Of a stretch of DNA of 64,000 nt, positions 22,401 through 31,560 are shown one piece after another (within the stretch, counting starts at the first letter, position 1; each line of letters starts with the position of its first letter). This DNA comes from Onchidella celtica (lineage: Eukaryota; Mollusca; Gastropoda; Systellommatophora; Onchidiidae). The translations under genes and the position numbers were made by a program. The notes under the pieces were generated by a model that was not told the origin of the DNA, searched no databases, and worked only from the letters and a program-made list of their open reading frames with translations. Where the stretch lies: positions 27,577,014 through 27,641,013 of the forward strand of contig OZ007582.1 of NCBI GenBank assembly GCA_963931925.1, written 5' to 3'.

Positions 22401-22850
22401 CGGTTCGTATCCTCAAAATATTTCACACAGGAAACAGGGTTGAGTCTGCGACCATTCGGATCAAATGACAGTGTTGACAGTGTCCATGAAACTAGTAATA
22501 TTACTATTACAGTGTTAGGAGCCCACTTGTGTTAAATCACGACACGTGCAAGATGAAAATACGAACATGCATAGATCTAATCTAGATCTAGGTCTACATG
22601 TTTAAGAGGAGAAAAGATGTACAAATATTGTATTAGAAAATCTCAAACTCTTACATCTAAACGAGTGATTTACATACATTTTTTCTTGCAGAATTCCATA
22701 GTAGAAATAACAAAAGAAGATGCCTGCCGCACAAACGATCAGCTTTTTATTGCTTGGCTCTCCCATCTTCCCTGATTCACTTGTTGTCTTGGCCTCGTTA
22801 TCTGCAGCTGCCGTGACACCTGCTGGCTGGGCCGCTTCTATATCAGACAT
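10205..22850 (-). CDS. SLC35B1: SLC35B1-like ER nucleotide-sugar / ATP-ADP exchanger, 7 coding exons
   Basis: The CDS is the join of seven minus-strand exons (22850-22678, 22231-22128, 19786-19659, 18798-18604, 16095-15969, 14668-14562, 10408-10205), 1038 nt including TGA, giving 345 residues against 322 for the human protein. Every junction is GT-AG and the phases agree (2,1,0,0,1,0). Recognisable family stretches in order are [13 protein letters not shown] and [13 protein letters not shown] (residues ~45-70), [50 protein letters not shown]...ASALGQ, and [20 protein letters not shown] near the C-terminus. This is the UAA transporter family, with about ten membrane helices. From family knowledge, SLC35B1/AXER sits in the ER membrane and exchanges ATP for ADP, and it was earlier described as a UDP-galactose transporter homologue. 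The protein ends KKAS, a canonical KKxx ER-retrieval signal. The first ~35 residues form a hydrophilic extension longer than in vertebrates. Intron 6 carries a LINE in antisense. I am confident of the identity; the UTRs and transcription start are not defined. Confidence 0.95.
10834..11168 (-). mobile_element. tRNA-headed SINE, copy 1 (SLC35B1 intron 6)
   Basis: Read on minus from 11168: a gtggtctagaggcaaggtgc A-box-like head, then GGTTCAAATCC, a perfect Pol III B box (11104-11117 region). The body is conserved in all copies (gttggaatt..., cttggaaatcgagaagagcagg, ttaacgtgcgcaacgtg) and the 3' end is gcaaaatttcccaaatggga. It is antisense-neutral in the intron, in the same strand as the gene. 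Confidence 0.8.
11408..11520 (-). mobile_element. Family-A MITE, copy 2 (SLC35B1 intron 6)
   Basis: The minus strand has gttgttaaggacacgtagtc, tgattacaaagccaaataga, gaaaagactgag and cactgttcagcagtggctta. Ends are inverted repeats (gttgttaaggacacgtagtc against ctgttgacaggagcgtgtgg). Confidence 0.75.
11830..13920 (+). mobile_element. 5'-truncated LINE inside SLC35B1 intron 6, antisense to the gene
   Basis: An open RT frame begins at 11830 (TAG at 11827). The endonuclease domain is absent, so the insertion is truncated at its 5' end. The 3' sequence after the stop (13864-13920) contains the short gacgatgaagccgacaggtg-type tail common after such ORFs. It lies wholly within the 4.15-kb intron 14561-10409 and points opposite to the host transcript. 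Precise borders and target duplication were not found. Confidence 0.8.
11899..13863 (+). CDS. LINE reverse transcriptase ORF (endonuclease missing)
   Basis: 654 residues from ATG 11899; the frame is open upstream to 11830 (DTLWKDM...), so the ATG is internal to the original ORF. A Lys/Arg-rich linker (residues ~15-110) precedes the [60 protein letters not shown], and catalytic YADD at 399-402, then [12 protein letters not shown]. The C-terminal part has [23 protein letters not shown] and KRKQGRPP. There is no zinc finger, unlike the LINE at 3.9-7.1 kb, so this is a second family. No internal stop is present over nearly 2 kb, which suggests recent insertion. The enzyme probably cannot retrotranspose itself without its endonuclease. 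Confidence 0.88.
   Translation: MKRIWSETAESKLGKRTRKTPKPYISEEVIELAKRKSKARKLSKQDEYHALKKEIQTKIRRDKNAWLERECANITECNTQRKSKEMFEQIRKVKKRDFQPQNLSLNNKEGTTLTNTKDVLSRWHEYGKMLFADNIRPDPRDLQQPDSQQIDKEPEPLLEEVQAAIKQIKNGKSPGLDNIPGELLKHTSESGIKALHQMICKIWQTNEWPTDWKLQEFVMLYKSGNVKDCGNYRTIALISHTSKILLIIILNRMKSKVEEELSECQAGYRTNRGTADMLFILQIMIEQIRSNGNEAFITFIDYSKAFDSVRHHHLFDIMIKMGFPKHLVTLIAALYHEQKATIRWNNENCPYFNIEKGVRQGCILSPHLFNIYTEQTMRNADIEDMGIKIGGRNITNLRYADDTALMSDNITSMKRVLHRVDEAGKTAGLHLNAKKTKVMHTGTGHHEHQEILVNKTALEKVTDFKYLGSHKSQDGSCSKDIKTRIGMAKHKMVQLNNIWKDRGTPTDLKVNILKCLIWPVLLYGCEAWTLKKADITRLEAAEMWLYRRLLRISWTERRTNTSILEQLGTTRRITPEINKRRLAYIGHAARNKSTALMISILQGKTETKRKQGRPPITYHDNIKKVSQLEISELTRKAKDRIGWRRFCRDIHCSS
13921..14561. 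other. SLC35B1 intron 6, exon-6-proximal part
   Basis: Nothing recognised between the LINE and exon 6. Confidence 0.6.
14562..14668 (-). CDS. SLC35B1: SLC35B1 exon 6
   Basis: 107 nt. The acceptor is CCTCAG|GT and the donor GGGCAG|GTGAGT. It encodes [20 protein letters not shown], then [24 protein letters not shown] and SALGQ are conserved in SLC35B1. It ends in phase 0. Confidence 0.93.
14874..15011 (+). mobile_element. Family-A MITE, copy 3 (SLC35B1 intron 5)
   Basis: The core agccaaacagagaaaatact, then gagttgtgttcactgctcag, with inverted ends gctgttgttatggaact and gttgttgttatgggactgta. The left part has a small extra segment. Confidence 0.75.
15174..15328. mobile_element. Family-B palindromic MITE, copy 1 (SLC35B1 intron 5)
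   Basis: ctgactggccaattggttgg, then atggtgatgtcatgacactt pairs with the inverse of the right half (gatcggccagctggttggac, then ggtgacgtcacagcactgca). The centre holds gagctcgcacaccagccaac. The element is one long imperfect palindrome. Confidence 0.78.
15555..15968 (-). repeat. Degenerate ~65-bp repeats copied from SLC35B1 exon 5/donor
   Basis: On minus, exon 5 ends tgttatctgtcaatcttttc... tatggctggctatag|gtaaat. The intron then repeats this at about 65-bp spacing. The copy ending near 15845 has tgttatctgtcaatcttttc, then tctgttatatggctggttgt and aggaaaat (GT of the donor changed to GA). The copy near 15910 has tgttatctattaatcttttt and keeps gtaaat. Weaker copies lie near 15785, 15735 and 15560. 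I count four to five intronic units plus the exonic one. Confidence 0.8.
15969..16095 (-). CDS. SLC35B1: SLC35B1 exon 5
   Basis: 127 nt. The acceptor is CCACAG|CTTGTG and the donor ATAG|GTAAAT. It encodes [20 protein letters not shown], then [20 protein letters not shown] and AI. This is the conserved cytosolic/helix 6 segment with DGLTG.SQD. It supplies the first G of the Gly codon shared with exon 6. The 3' half and donor recur as degenerate copies in the following intron; see the repeat entry at 15555-15968. Confidence 0.93.
16404..16433 (+). repeat. Left half of a 2-kb-spaced inverted repeat (SLC35B1 intron 4)
   Basis: cacggcggttt then cagagcggatcacttagtt (16415-16433). The last 19 bases are an exact inverse of 18361-18379. 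Both lie in intron 4. Confidence 0.75.
18361..18404 (-). repeat. Right half of a 2-kb-spaced inverted repeat (SLC35B1 intron 4)
   Basis: On minus: cacggcagttt, a 13-base insert, then cagagcggatcacttagtt. It pairs with 16404-16433. Candidate ends of a ~2-kb DNA transposon without a visible transposase. Confidence 0.7.
18604..18798 (-). CDS. SLC35B1: SLC35B1 exon 4
   Basis: 195 nt, 65 codons, phase 0 at both ends. The acceptor is TGTCAG|GTC and the donor TTATTG|GTGAGT. It encodes [20 protein letters not shown], then [20 protein letters not shown] and FMYK, followed by a variable Ala/Glu/His-rich loop and GTGEILL. The KS.KPIPVM..GV motif is diagnostic for this subfamily. Confidence 0.94.
19659..19786 (-). 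CDS. SLC35B1: SLC35B1 exon 3
   Basis: 128 nt. The acceptor is CCACAG|CC and the donor ACACAG|GTGAGT. It encodes a 43-residue segment containing [20 protein letters not shown] and ending YPTQ. The family has the same YPTQ at the entry to the next helix. It ends in phase 0. Confidence 0.93.
19787..22127 (-). other. SLC35B1 intron 2
   Basis: 2.3 kb, AT-rich. 20040-20190 resembles the sequence flanking the 40-bp repeat at 60.4-60.74 kb, so a dispersed repeat lies here. No other feature. Confidence 0.65.
22128..22231 (-). CDS. SLC35B1: SLC35B1 exon 2
   Basis: 104 nt, too short for ORF calling. The acceptor is CAG|AACC and the donor CTAG|GTAAG. It encodes [20 protein letters not shown] followed by [14 protein letters not shown], which aligns with the first lumenal loop and helix 2 of SLC35B1. 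It leaves one base (G) that completes Ala with CC of the next exon. Confidence 0.92.
22678..22850 (-). CDS. SLC35B1: SLC35B1 exon 1 (start codon)
   Basis: This exon encodes 57 residues plus two bases. It starts with ATG at 22850, followed by a hydrophilic Ala/Thr/Glu/Lys-rich cytosolic segment and the first membrane helix containing [13 protein letters not shown]. The donor reads AT|GTATGT. The split codon AT+A gives the Ile of ITKGKYG, which matches the family. The base at -3 of the ATG is T, so the Kozak context is weak, but no in-frame alternative gives the conserved start of helix 1. Confidence 0.93.
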
Positions 22851-23000
22851 AAAATGGGTTAGCTAATCAATGCAACACTTGTTTCCCGAAACGCTAACGT
22901 GTCGCTGGTCTACAGTATTTGTATCGACTTCCGGGTTTACACATCAGCAGTACACGGCGTGAAATGAATGCCATTGGACGAAAATGACTCTAAACTGGGA
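22851..23000 (-). promoter_or_regulatory. Likely 5' UTR / promoter region of SLC35B1
   Basis: The 150 bp upstream of the start codon are richer in CpG than the surroundings (gaaacgctaacgtgtcgctg, cacggcgtg) and have no TATA box. Assigned by position only. Confidence 0.3.
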
Positions 23001-25163
23001 GATCTGGTGAAGGGGTTTTCCAATAAGGACTTCCAATAAATGTCCCACCTAAAAATAAATGAGGGGCTTCAATCCGTACGGTGTAATACTCGAGCAGCAT
23101 GCTGGGGTTTTTTTTCGGGGAGGGGATAATCAGCAGAGGATGTTTGTGGCGAGTTTTAATATATTTTTTTAATATTGGACAAATTAATTCCTCATTAGGC
23201 TTACCTCCAATCTGTTGCAATGAATTTTTACAGTTATGCCACAGATATAGCTCTGTCTGCTTGGAGCCCTGGAGTGGAGCCTGTCAAAGTACTCCAGCAA
23301 CCAAAGCTTTATGGATGTCGTAAATGTGCCTGTCTACTAGTTCATTCTTCCATTTGCCCTGGGAACCTTCCAGCCTCTCCCAAAGGCCTGGTGGATGCGA
23401 TTAGAATGGGTATAAATAAAGAGAAGTCCTAGAGAGAACAAAAAATGTCACATAATCCAACATGAAGACCAAGGAGGAAACCGGAGAGGAACAATGGATA
23501 ATGGAAGAAACAGTTATGTTTAAAAAGGAAAAGGAAGATCTATGGAGATAGAAGGAAAGAGAGCATGTGGGCCCTGTGCAAAAGTAGAAAAACAAATTTA
23601 CATGCTTTCAGAAACAGTGGCCAGAGCTGATCAGTGTGAGAGTTTAATGGGGAAATATAATTCTTTCGGCTCTTAATGAATCCTCTGGTCTATGTGAACA
23701 GGTTTAGAAACAAAAGAAGCAGTTATGCTAATGCTGTCTCAGTTGCTTCCCCAGCCAGCAACCCTATGAAATCTGACGCGCAGGATTGATGTCAAGTTTG
23801 CACTCAGATTTGCAAGTAACAGCACCGCTCCGATGCTGGTTTGATGGAGCTAGGGAACCTACACCTATGGAAATCCTATAAAATCTTACGTCGAACTGAA
23901 GTTGTTTTACTGGCAGGATTCCACAAATCATTTTCAAAGATAAAACAGAACTAAATGTACTGTGCAACAAGAATAATTGCCAATATTTCAATGCCTCTGT
24001 AGTAAGCAAATGCCCAACAATGTAAAACGAAGTTTGAATGTTGTTTCATGTTTTAAAATAGTTACTGGCTTAATTATCTGTATGAAATTTATTCTCAGCA
24101 TCAGGAACAAGGATGTAAGATAAATGTTTAACATGGATTTCGTATTGAGTCAGTACATGTATTGTGACAAATATGAACTATTATTACTGATTACAAACTT
24201 TGCTATGTTTTTCTTCTCATTGTCTTTCAAAATTTCTCCTGGCAAAATACCTTCTGTTAGAATTCGGAAGTAAACTTTCACCAGAGAAATAAATCATATT
24301 TAGTATACACAACAAACACATAATATTATGCATGTCTTAGCCCAGAAAACAATTATGGTTGCATTTCAAATAGTTGCACCCGTCCAGGTCATAACAGGAA
24401 GTCATGAGGGGGCATGGCATCCCACTCTCCATCTTCTATTTTCAATCAATAATTTATCGACTCACGATTTACACACTGCCAGCGTATAGTTTGCGCTTAC
24501 TTGGTGACTCATCGTTCACAGCCTTTAACCAGTGGTTTATTTAGAGTGTTAAAGTGAGAAGCGACTGTCCTGGAGCGATAAGCAAACAGTCTTTCCTCTC
24601 TCGAATTTGGCTGCCTGCTCTGTCGTCTGATTATTTGGATGCCCTTCCTCCTTGGATTGGTGAGTATCGCAGTTTTAAATGAAAATTCTAGCATACTGGT
24701 GCTGCACATTTCAAGCCGGGTGCTGAACAGCATAGAGCAGTAGAAATTGATTTTTTTTTTCAGTTCAGGAAAGACTGAATATTTTGGACGTCACTCGAAC
24801 ATCAATCCCATCAATCCATCATGATCATTTTTATTACATTTTTATGTCATTTTTTTTTCTTTTCTAAGCAGTGACCGTTCACCAAAATAATCAGAAGCGC
24901 GAACAGGAGACTCATATCCAGTTATTCTTCTCAGGTGATGAAATGAAAGTGGAACAAGTTAAGCAATTGCAGCCTTCATTCATTAAAAATTTCCCAAATA
25001 TTATAGGCTTACTTTTTTGTACCAGAATCGTCAGAACGAGCTGAATGTCCTCCTGAGTTGTTAATGGTTACTGGATTCTGTGGGGTTTGTGTTTGTTTTT
25101 AATGGTGATGGACGAGTTTCCTTGACTACCATTTTAGGTTGCATCTAGCATTATTATAAGTTA
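23001..25163. other. No gene recognised
   Basis: Mixed AT-rich sequence upstream of SLC35B1. Splice-like motifs near 24660 and 24871-24935 do not give a coding path. Confidence 0.55.
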
Positions 25164-25167
25164 TTAA

Positions 25168-25407
25168 CTCTTTCAGGATGCCAGTGTTAGGGTCTTCAGT
25201 CAGGTCTGGGTGTTATTAATTTTTTCCCGCTTTGGGAAAAAACAGCATGGGTCAGAAAGAGGCTTACAGAAAAAAAAGTATTGGTAGTAAAGTAAAATGT
25301 TATATATCAAATAAAAGAAAATTGAATGTAGAATACCATAATATTGGCGATATGTCCAAACGCATTTTTCACTGGCGCCAATAAATTGGTGATACATCCC
25401 GAAAGAG
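25168..25407. mobile_element. piggyBac-type MITE with TTAA duplication
   Basis: 240 bp flanked by TTAA at 25164-25167 and 25408-25411. Terminal repeats are ctctttcaggatg (left) and ctctttcgggatg (reverse complement of the right), 12 of 13 identical. The interior has no transposase. Confidence 0.85.
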
Positions 25408-25411
25408 TTAA

Positions 25412-27299
25412 TGCATCGCCCAACCTTGTTATAAAATTTGATGTCAACCTGTCTGTACCTAGCTCAGCACTCTGGTTAGTCTATGAAAGATGAAGAAGCC
25501 GTAAAAGGCATAGTGGCTGTTATCTTGCCACAGTTCCATGAAACCCCTGTAAACTCAAACTCAAAATTCAGTGGAAGAATCATCATAAGTTCAGTTAAGG
25601 TTGATTTACTCCTTTTGAAGTGGAGAAACTGGTCTAAAAGATTCATATGATATACATTTGTATGACTAACCTAATGTTGATTTTTAATCAGCGGCCAATA
25701 ATGACTAATCACCAGGAATGAGCTCATTAACCATTTAGTCAGTCACTGTGTTATTTGTTATTATGGTATCATTTTTCATTGTAAATAATTTTATGTTCAC
25801 AGTCATTCAGTTCTTTGCCAAGTTTATTAATTATTCATTGCACCAGCTCCAGCTGATTAATAAAAGAAGGATAATTTGATTCTAGATAGTGGAATCTTGT
25901 TTTTTGACAGATTGGGTTAAAAAAGAGAAGGTTAATTTTATTTTTATGGATCACAAGAGCACATTTCTACCAAAGTCCAATTTGAAAAAACATTGGGTGT
26001 GAAATCTGTGACTTGTAGATCTCATGCAAAGTTGTCATCAAAAGTTAAAGAGCTGTAACCAGACTTCCCAAGTAAGTATACATTAAGGACAGTAGCTGAG
26101 AATCGTTAACTGTTAAAGCCATCAGCTAGAAGCTTTCAATATTAAAATTTTGTGTGCCATGGAATAGGTGATATTGAGAAAGTGCCGTTGATTTAAACCT
26201 TTTAGTTCTATTCCTTGAAGTATCTAGTTTTGATGCTAAACTAAGTCTACATTCAAATTCTTTCAAGCCATTTGCCACAGGCTTATCATCATAGTTGGAT
26301 GCTTCCCGTCTTAAATTTTATTATCCTTTTGCCAAGATCCATTCTATGCATGAATAATTATCTCCTCTTCATCATATAAGGGTTCCCAACCTTGGGTAAA
26401 TTTGGCCTACCCAGGGACGCTAAATTTGCTGACTCTGGATTCGCACATGTAATTATATGCTTGAGCATAAAAAAGTCAAAATAACATTGTAATAATTATG
26501 TGCTATTTTTGTTGTTATTGTTATTTGAACTTAAATAATATTTTAACATTTGCCCGTTATCGCTTGCTTTATTGTGGAACAAGTGTGAAATCAAATTGCT
26601 GAACTCAACAGAGGTGGGGGTAAATTTACTTTCAATTTAGGTCCTGGGGCAAACGGGATGAAACGGGTTGGGAACCCTTGCTTTGGGCTACAAGTGAAAC
26701 AGTTGAACAACTACATGTAGTGTTATCAAAACATTTGTCTTCTTCCATTGTTCATTCCCTGTAATCTTTATGAAAGCTTACTAAAATTTAATTTGCTGTT
26801 AATGATCCCCTTGGGGGTCGGGTGAGGGGAGCGTCTTGTCAATCTGACAGGAAACCAGGCCAGATCGATTTAAAGAGGCCCTACTCATGCAAGTTATTTT
26901 TGTGTGAAAATTTAAAAAAGAACGTACCCTCTTCAGTATCCACCTTCTTGTGCAGTTCGTACTATGGTGGGGGGAGGGAAAGGGGGATCCCATCTTTTTT
27001 TTAAAATTATTGGCATCAGTATCTATTTTCGCTGCGAAAACTTTCTGTTGAATTTATTTGAAATTTTGCCTAGGTTCCTATTTCACACTGAACCTCATGG
27101 AACTGATTTTGCGTTTGTTAACACTGTAACCTAATTTTGAGTTGGCCTCTTTGCGCTTAGTAAAAAAAATAGTTAGTAGATCGAATAATTAAATGAAATA
27201 TTTCTACAATACCAAACTGTGAGAAACACTGTACTATACATTGTTCAATATTATGTGTACTTTAGTGCGTGGAGTATTGTTCGCAGAGTATAATTACAT
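25412..27299. other. No gene recognised apart from the hAT-like MITE at 26378
   Basis: AT-rich intergenic sequence. Confidence 0.55.
26378..26680. mobile_element. hAT-like MITE
   Basis: The inverted ends aagggttcccaacc (left) and aagggttcccaaccc (reverse complement of the right) resemble the common hAT terminus with GGTTCCCAACC. About 300 bp, no ORF. I could not see a matching 8-bp flank duplication. Confidence 0.65.
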
Positions 27300-27515
27300 G
27301 CATCGTTTACCCATTAAGTGGTCTCGTCACAGAGTTCTGCATAGAGCATATGAAAAAGTAAAACACTCTTTGCCTCTGTAGCGGTGCGGAGTGGAACAGG
27401 TGCCGTGGACAAGTATACAGAGGCAAAGAGTAGTTCTACTTTTTCATACGTCATTTTCCGGAAAATTGCGGAGCATAGCGGATGCTGCGGACAAGACCAC
27501 TTAAGGTGAATACAT
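27300..27515. mobile_element. Foldback element F2
   Basis: The inner arms are near perfect: atatgaaaaagtaaaacact, then ctttgcctctgta, against its inverse tacagaggcaaagagtagtt, then ctactttttcata. Outer arms (attaagtggtctcgtc / gacaagaccacttaa) also pair, with ~30 extra bases on the right side. The loop is about 40 bp. Confidence 0.8.
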
Positions 27516-27527
27516 CGAAACTCTGTG

Positions 27528-27590
27528 TCGTGACGTCAGCATCCAATTTGTTGGCCGATCAAAATTGGCATGTGGGCGACGGGTCCAGTG
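27528..27590. mobile_element. Family-B MITE half copy
   Basis: tgtgtcgtgacgtcagcatc, then caatttgttggccgatcaaa and attggc, which is the right half of the family-B palindrome. The left half is missing. Confidence 0.55.
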
Positions 27591-27937
27591 TTAATTTTTT
27601 CACACACTCTCTCTCTCTCTCTCCCCTCTTTTCACTGCCAGTTGTTACCTAGTTTAGCATCGTGTGGCCAGTCCAACTAATACGAGATTTCATTGAGCTC
27701 AGAACACAAATCCTCTCAAAGCCCCAGCGAAACTAGAGTTTTAATTAAATCAGAATAGCGAAAAAAATGGCATTTTTTTTTTTTACATTTTCATTTTTGA
27801 TATCTGTCTGTGAAAACTTAATGGAGAGTTGGGCTTTGCTAAGGTGCTGTCATTCTTTGTGAAACTCTTTTTACCTGCCTCCCCTTCCTCTTTCTGTCTC
27901 TCTCTTTCTCCCATTCCTTTCTCTCTGTTTGTCTGTC

Positions 27938-28078
<141 letters not shown>

Positions 28079-28199
28079 CTGTGTCCTTGCATTTCATTTT
28101 ATTATCTAACATGTTAGCTCTGGATGAGACTGGGAAAAAATTCTCAATGAGTTGCAGGCACCTTAGTATTAGTCATATCCCTTGGACGGTTGGGGGGCT

Positions 28200-29439
28200 C
28201 AGGGGGGTCTTGCGCGTCTTCTGACCTGTTCCCTTTATACTAGTATGTCATTGTGTCCTTGCCCTAATAGAAAATGACCACCACGGTGTCTTTGCACCGC
28301 ATGGCGTAACTTGGCACATTCTCCACCCACCACCCCACCTCCGCTCTGAAAGAGTTGCACATCTCTAAAGATAAAATATGGGTTGAAAAAGGTTGAATGT
28401 TTCAGAACCCGCGTTAGAATAAATAAGGAAATGCTTCAATTGACCACAAAAGAATTGGAAAGGAAAAAAATAAATAAATACTGTAAAACGACAAGCTTTC
28501 GGTACTGTTAGATCTCAAGGTGGGGCACATACACCGCCGATGGGGCGTGGCGATATTTTGGTGGCGTGTGGGACTTCAGAATGGGCCCTAGGGGTGTATA
28601 ATACTGTATTTGTCCAATCATGGTGGTGGTTTTTTGCTTTTTGTTGTTGTTGTTATTGAAAATTGAAGTGGAGTGTGGGACAGTAAAAAAGGTTGAGAGA
28701 CACTGTGGTAGACCTTCTTCAGGCAAGTAAAATGAAAACATCAATTGTATTATGGAGCCCGAGGGTGAATATGTAAGCCCCTAAAACTTTGTGACTACTC
28801 GGTCAAAAATCATGAAATTTTGTGCACTGCCTCAGTTTTTGATGGCCGATTAAGTGAACACACAGATTTTTGGACAAATTCAGTCTTAATATTACAAATT
28901 TACCTGTACTTATTTACACGTTTTTGAGCTGCAGAACGAAACAAAACACACCATATTATTATAAGAATAACGTAATTATTTTTGTCAAGTGCAATCGAAA
29001 AGTGTGATTGGAAATGTCTTCTTTGCGTCTCCTTAAAAACCGCTGGTTGAAAATCAACTTTAAATCTCACATCAGTGGAGAGAATTAGTCAACGGGCCAA
29101 CTACTTGTAACAGTTACCTCAAAAAAGCTAAGATTTCCTGCCTAGACAGGGAAGGAGGTCTGTCGGTCCAGACCTGTCACTGTGAACTCCCCGTAATGAA
29201 AGAAAATGGAGTGACTTTGTTGGATCATGTGGACAAAATTAATTGTTTCCACAGTGAGGTTTGGGGGAAATTAATATTTGGATTAGGATTCTGCTTCGCT
29301 TGCCGGTTACAATTAATGGTTTCAGTGAACCAAACTTATAAACAGAGGCTAGAAAGGCGAAAGTCCCCTTTTCACCCTCAGCCAACCGGTCCTCCTCAGG
29401 GCGTTTTTTGTTAAAAAAAAAAAAAGTTAAACTATAGCA
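28200..29439. other. No gene recognised
   Basis: Contains an isolated hAT-like terminus (aggttgagagacactg, 28690-28705) whose partner I could not place, and (TTG)n at 28640. Confidence 0.5.
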
Positions 29440-29721
29440 CAGCGTCTCTCAACATTCGCCCCACTTGAATTTAAAAGGAAAATGCGCCCCACTATGATCG
29501 AACCAAGAACGCATGTCGCTGGCTTGGTTGCGTATAATCATTTATTAATGTTGTGCATCTGTTAAGTTCGATGCTAAACTAAGAATCCATCAGCACAACT
29601 TAAACCAAGAACAAGTTATCCATACAGTCATGATTTTTAAATACACTATGAAATTAAAGATTTCTATGAAAAATGCCTACACCCCATTCTAAAGTCCCAT
29701 GCCCCACCTTGAGAAACGCAG
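29440..29721. mobile_element. hAT-like MITE
   Basis: The ends are cagcgtctctcaac... and, inverted, ctgcgtttctcaag...; both are followed inward by a cgcccca-like G/C stretch (gccccac on both sides). 282 bp. Flanks share tatag (29433-29437 and 29722-29726), a partial duplication. Confidence 0.65.
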
Positions 29722-31189
29722 TATAGAACTTGAGTGTGAGTAGTTTCATTTTGAAGGGTGCAGAAAAGGAACGCAAACTCATTGCGTGCCATGAATATTT
29801 CCATGTTTGCCGATACAGGAAGAAAATAGTGGGGGAGATGAACGAAGACTAACTACAGTAGCAACATTTATGAACAGAAAGCCGACTTTCTTCTTCCCGA
29901 AACAAAATAGCCTAGCATTCGCGTGCACCGATACATCGGTGATTGGCACAAACGTGACCAATGGAAGAACCGATATATCGGTGCCTGGCACACAAAGAGT
30001 TTAGAAAGAATAAACTTTATAAAAGATCTGTGAGTTACACGTAGTCCCTGGCCAAAGTCATCATTACCGGAAATTCATGATTTGTGACTGTGTTTGCTTT
30101 TCCTTTGCGTTTGTTAACCTTTTGAAACCCGTGGTTTTGAAGCGAATTTCCTTCTTTCTTTGTGGATGGCGGACGCCGTGAGTCATGCCTTCGGTGTCGC
30201 CGGGGTTCTAGAAGGTGTCAAGAAGTTAAAGGGCGAAACATCTAATGAAAGAATCCACTCTTCCTATCAAGGTTGTCATCTGTTTCGCTCCATTTGACGA
30301 GTTTCTTACCACTGTATTCAATGGTCAAGGCTGGGAGGGGGTTGGTAGAGTAAGGAGAGAAATTTAACGCCGACTGTGTATTACCCTGAACTAATTAATT
30401 AGGCCGGTGCAGTCTTTGGGCTTTAACTTAATTAAGTTTCCATTACCATTGATAGTACAAGCATTTTGACAACGCCCGTGTGTTTCTTTTCGATTCTGAC
30501 ATTCTTCCATAGATGGGCGGTGCATGGCCATCACATTAGTTTTGATTTGCCTTGGAATGAAAGTACATCGGTTAATCTGTGAGGCTGTGACTGTTGATGT
30601 GTCCTAGAAATTTCAGTTGCCTCTGTCTTATTGTTTTAATTAATGATCTTTTCAGGTTAGAGTCTCGCAATACTGATTCATTTGATTTTTTGGCCCTCCA
30701 TGAAATTCCCAATATTCTCCTAATACGCCACATCTCTGCTGCTTCCAGTTTCCTCTCACACTACATTTCACACTACATCTCGCACTAAATCTCACTCTAA
30801 AACATAGACAAAAGAGACTTGACTCAATGCGCCAACAGCCATAGCACCTCTGTCTACGCTAAACATCGGCGTGATTGTACATTTATACCAGTGTTGTCCT
30901 AATGTTTCTGGCCTGAAAAGTTATCAGTTTTTATCAGTCGATCGATAACAGTGATAATATCGGCAACTACGTCAAAGATCAGGCGATTAAAACCATGATA
31001 AAACCACGATAATGTGAAACTGGTTTGCCTGAGGAACAGTGATGAAGGATGGTGGCTGTGATTAATTATTGTACGAAATCAGAGATCTGCAATTTCCTTC
31101 TTCATCAACAGCGACAGGTTTATCAACATTTAAGATATCGCCAATATCTGATGAAACGCCAGTGCATTTTTTCCCTTTTACTCATTCTT
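29722..31189. other. No firm gene
   Basis: Contains paired ccgatacatcgg (29928-29939) and ccgatatatcgg palindromes (29971 region) each followed by a tg..tggcacaaa motif, and the weak first-exon candidate at 30166. Confidence 0.5.
30166..30177 (+). CDS. Candidate short first coding exon (MADA)
   Basis: ATGGCGGACGCC is followed by GTGAGT, a strong donor, in a locally GC/CpG-rich stretch (30120-30240). If spliced in phase 0 it would join in frame to 34617-34676. The frame also stays open without splicing for 43 codons (MADAVSHAFGVAGVLEGVKK...). Neither reading has a known homologue in my view. Confidence 0.2.
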
Positions 31190-31560
31190 TCTCTTCTCCC
31201 TCAGTCCGTCCTGACTTTCTTTCCCTCTCCTCGCTCTCTCTCCCTCCCTCCCTCACTCCCCACGTTTCTCTCCCCCTCCCTTCCCCCTCTGTCTTTCTCT
31301 GACTTCCCCGTTTTTTTTTCTGTTTTCCTCCCTTTCCCTTGCCGTCCTTCCCCCGCCCCACTCTCTCTCTTTCTCTCCCTCCTCTCTCCTTCCTCTGTCC
31401 CTCCTCTCTCTCTCTGTTTCTGTCTCTCTTCTACCCTTTCCCATCTCTTCCTTTCCTTCCCCCCTCTCTCCGTCTGCCCTCCTCGCCTCATTTTCCTCCA
31501 CATCTCTATCAGTCTATCTCCTCCTCCCTGTCCCACCCCCTCTCCCCTCACACTCCAGAT
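31190..31560 (+). repeat. Polypyrimidine tract
   Basis: About 370 bp almost wholly C and T on plus, irregular (CCCTCC, CTCTCT). Long frames on both strands are compositional. Confidence 0.9.

Noticed and set aside
24638-24935. ATGCCCTTCC... ending at a GTGAGT donor (24659) followed by a splice-bounded open stretch at 24871-24935
   Set aside because: The next exon would begin with TGA in the phase given by the first, so no coding path results. Could be non-coding exons, but nothing else supports them.
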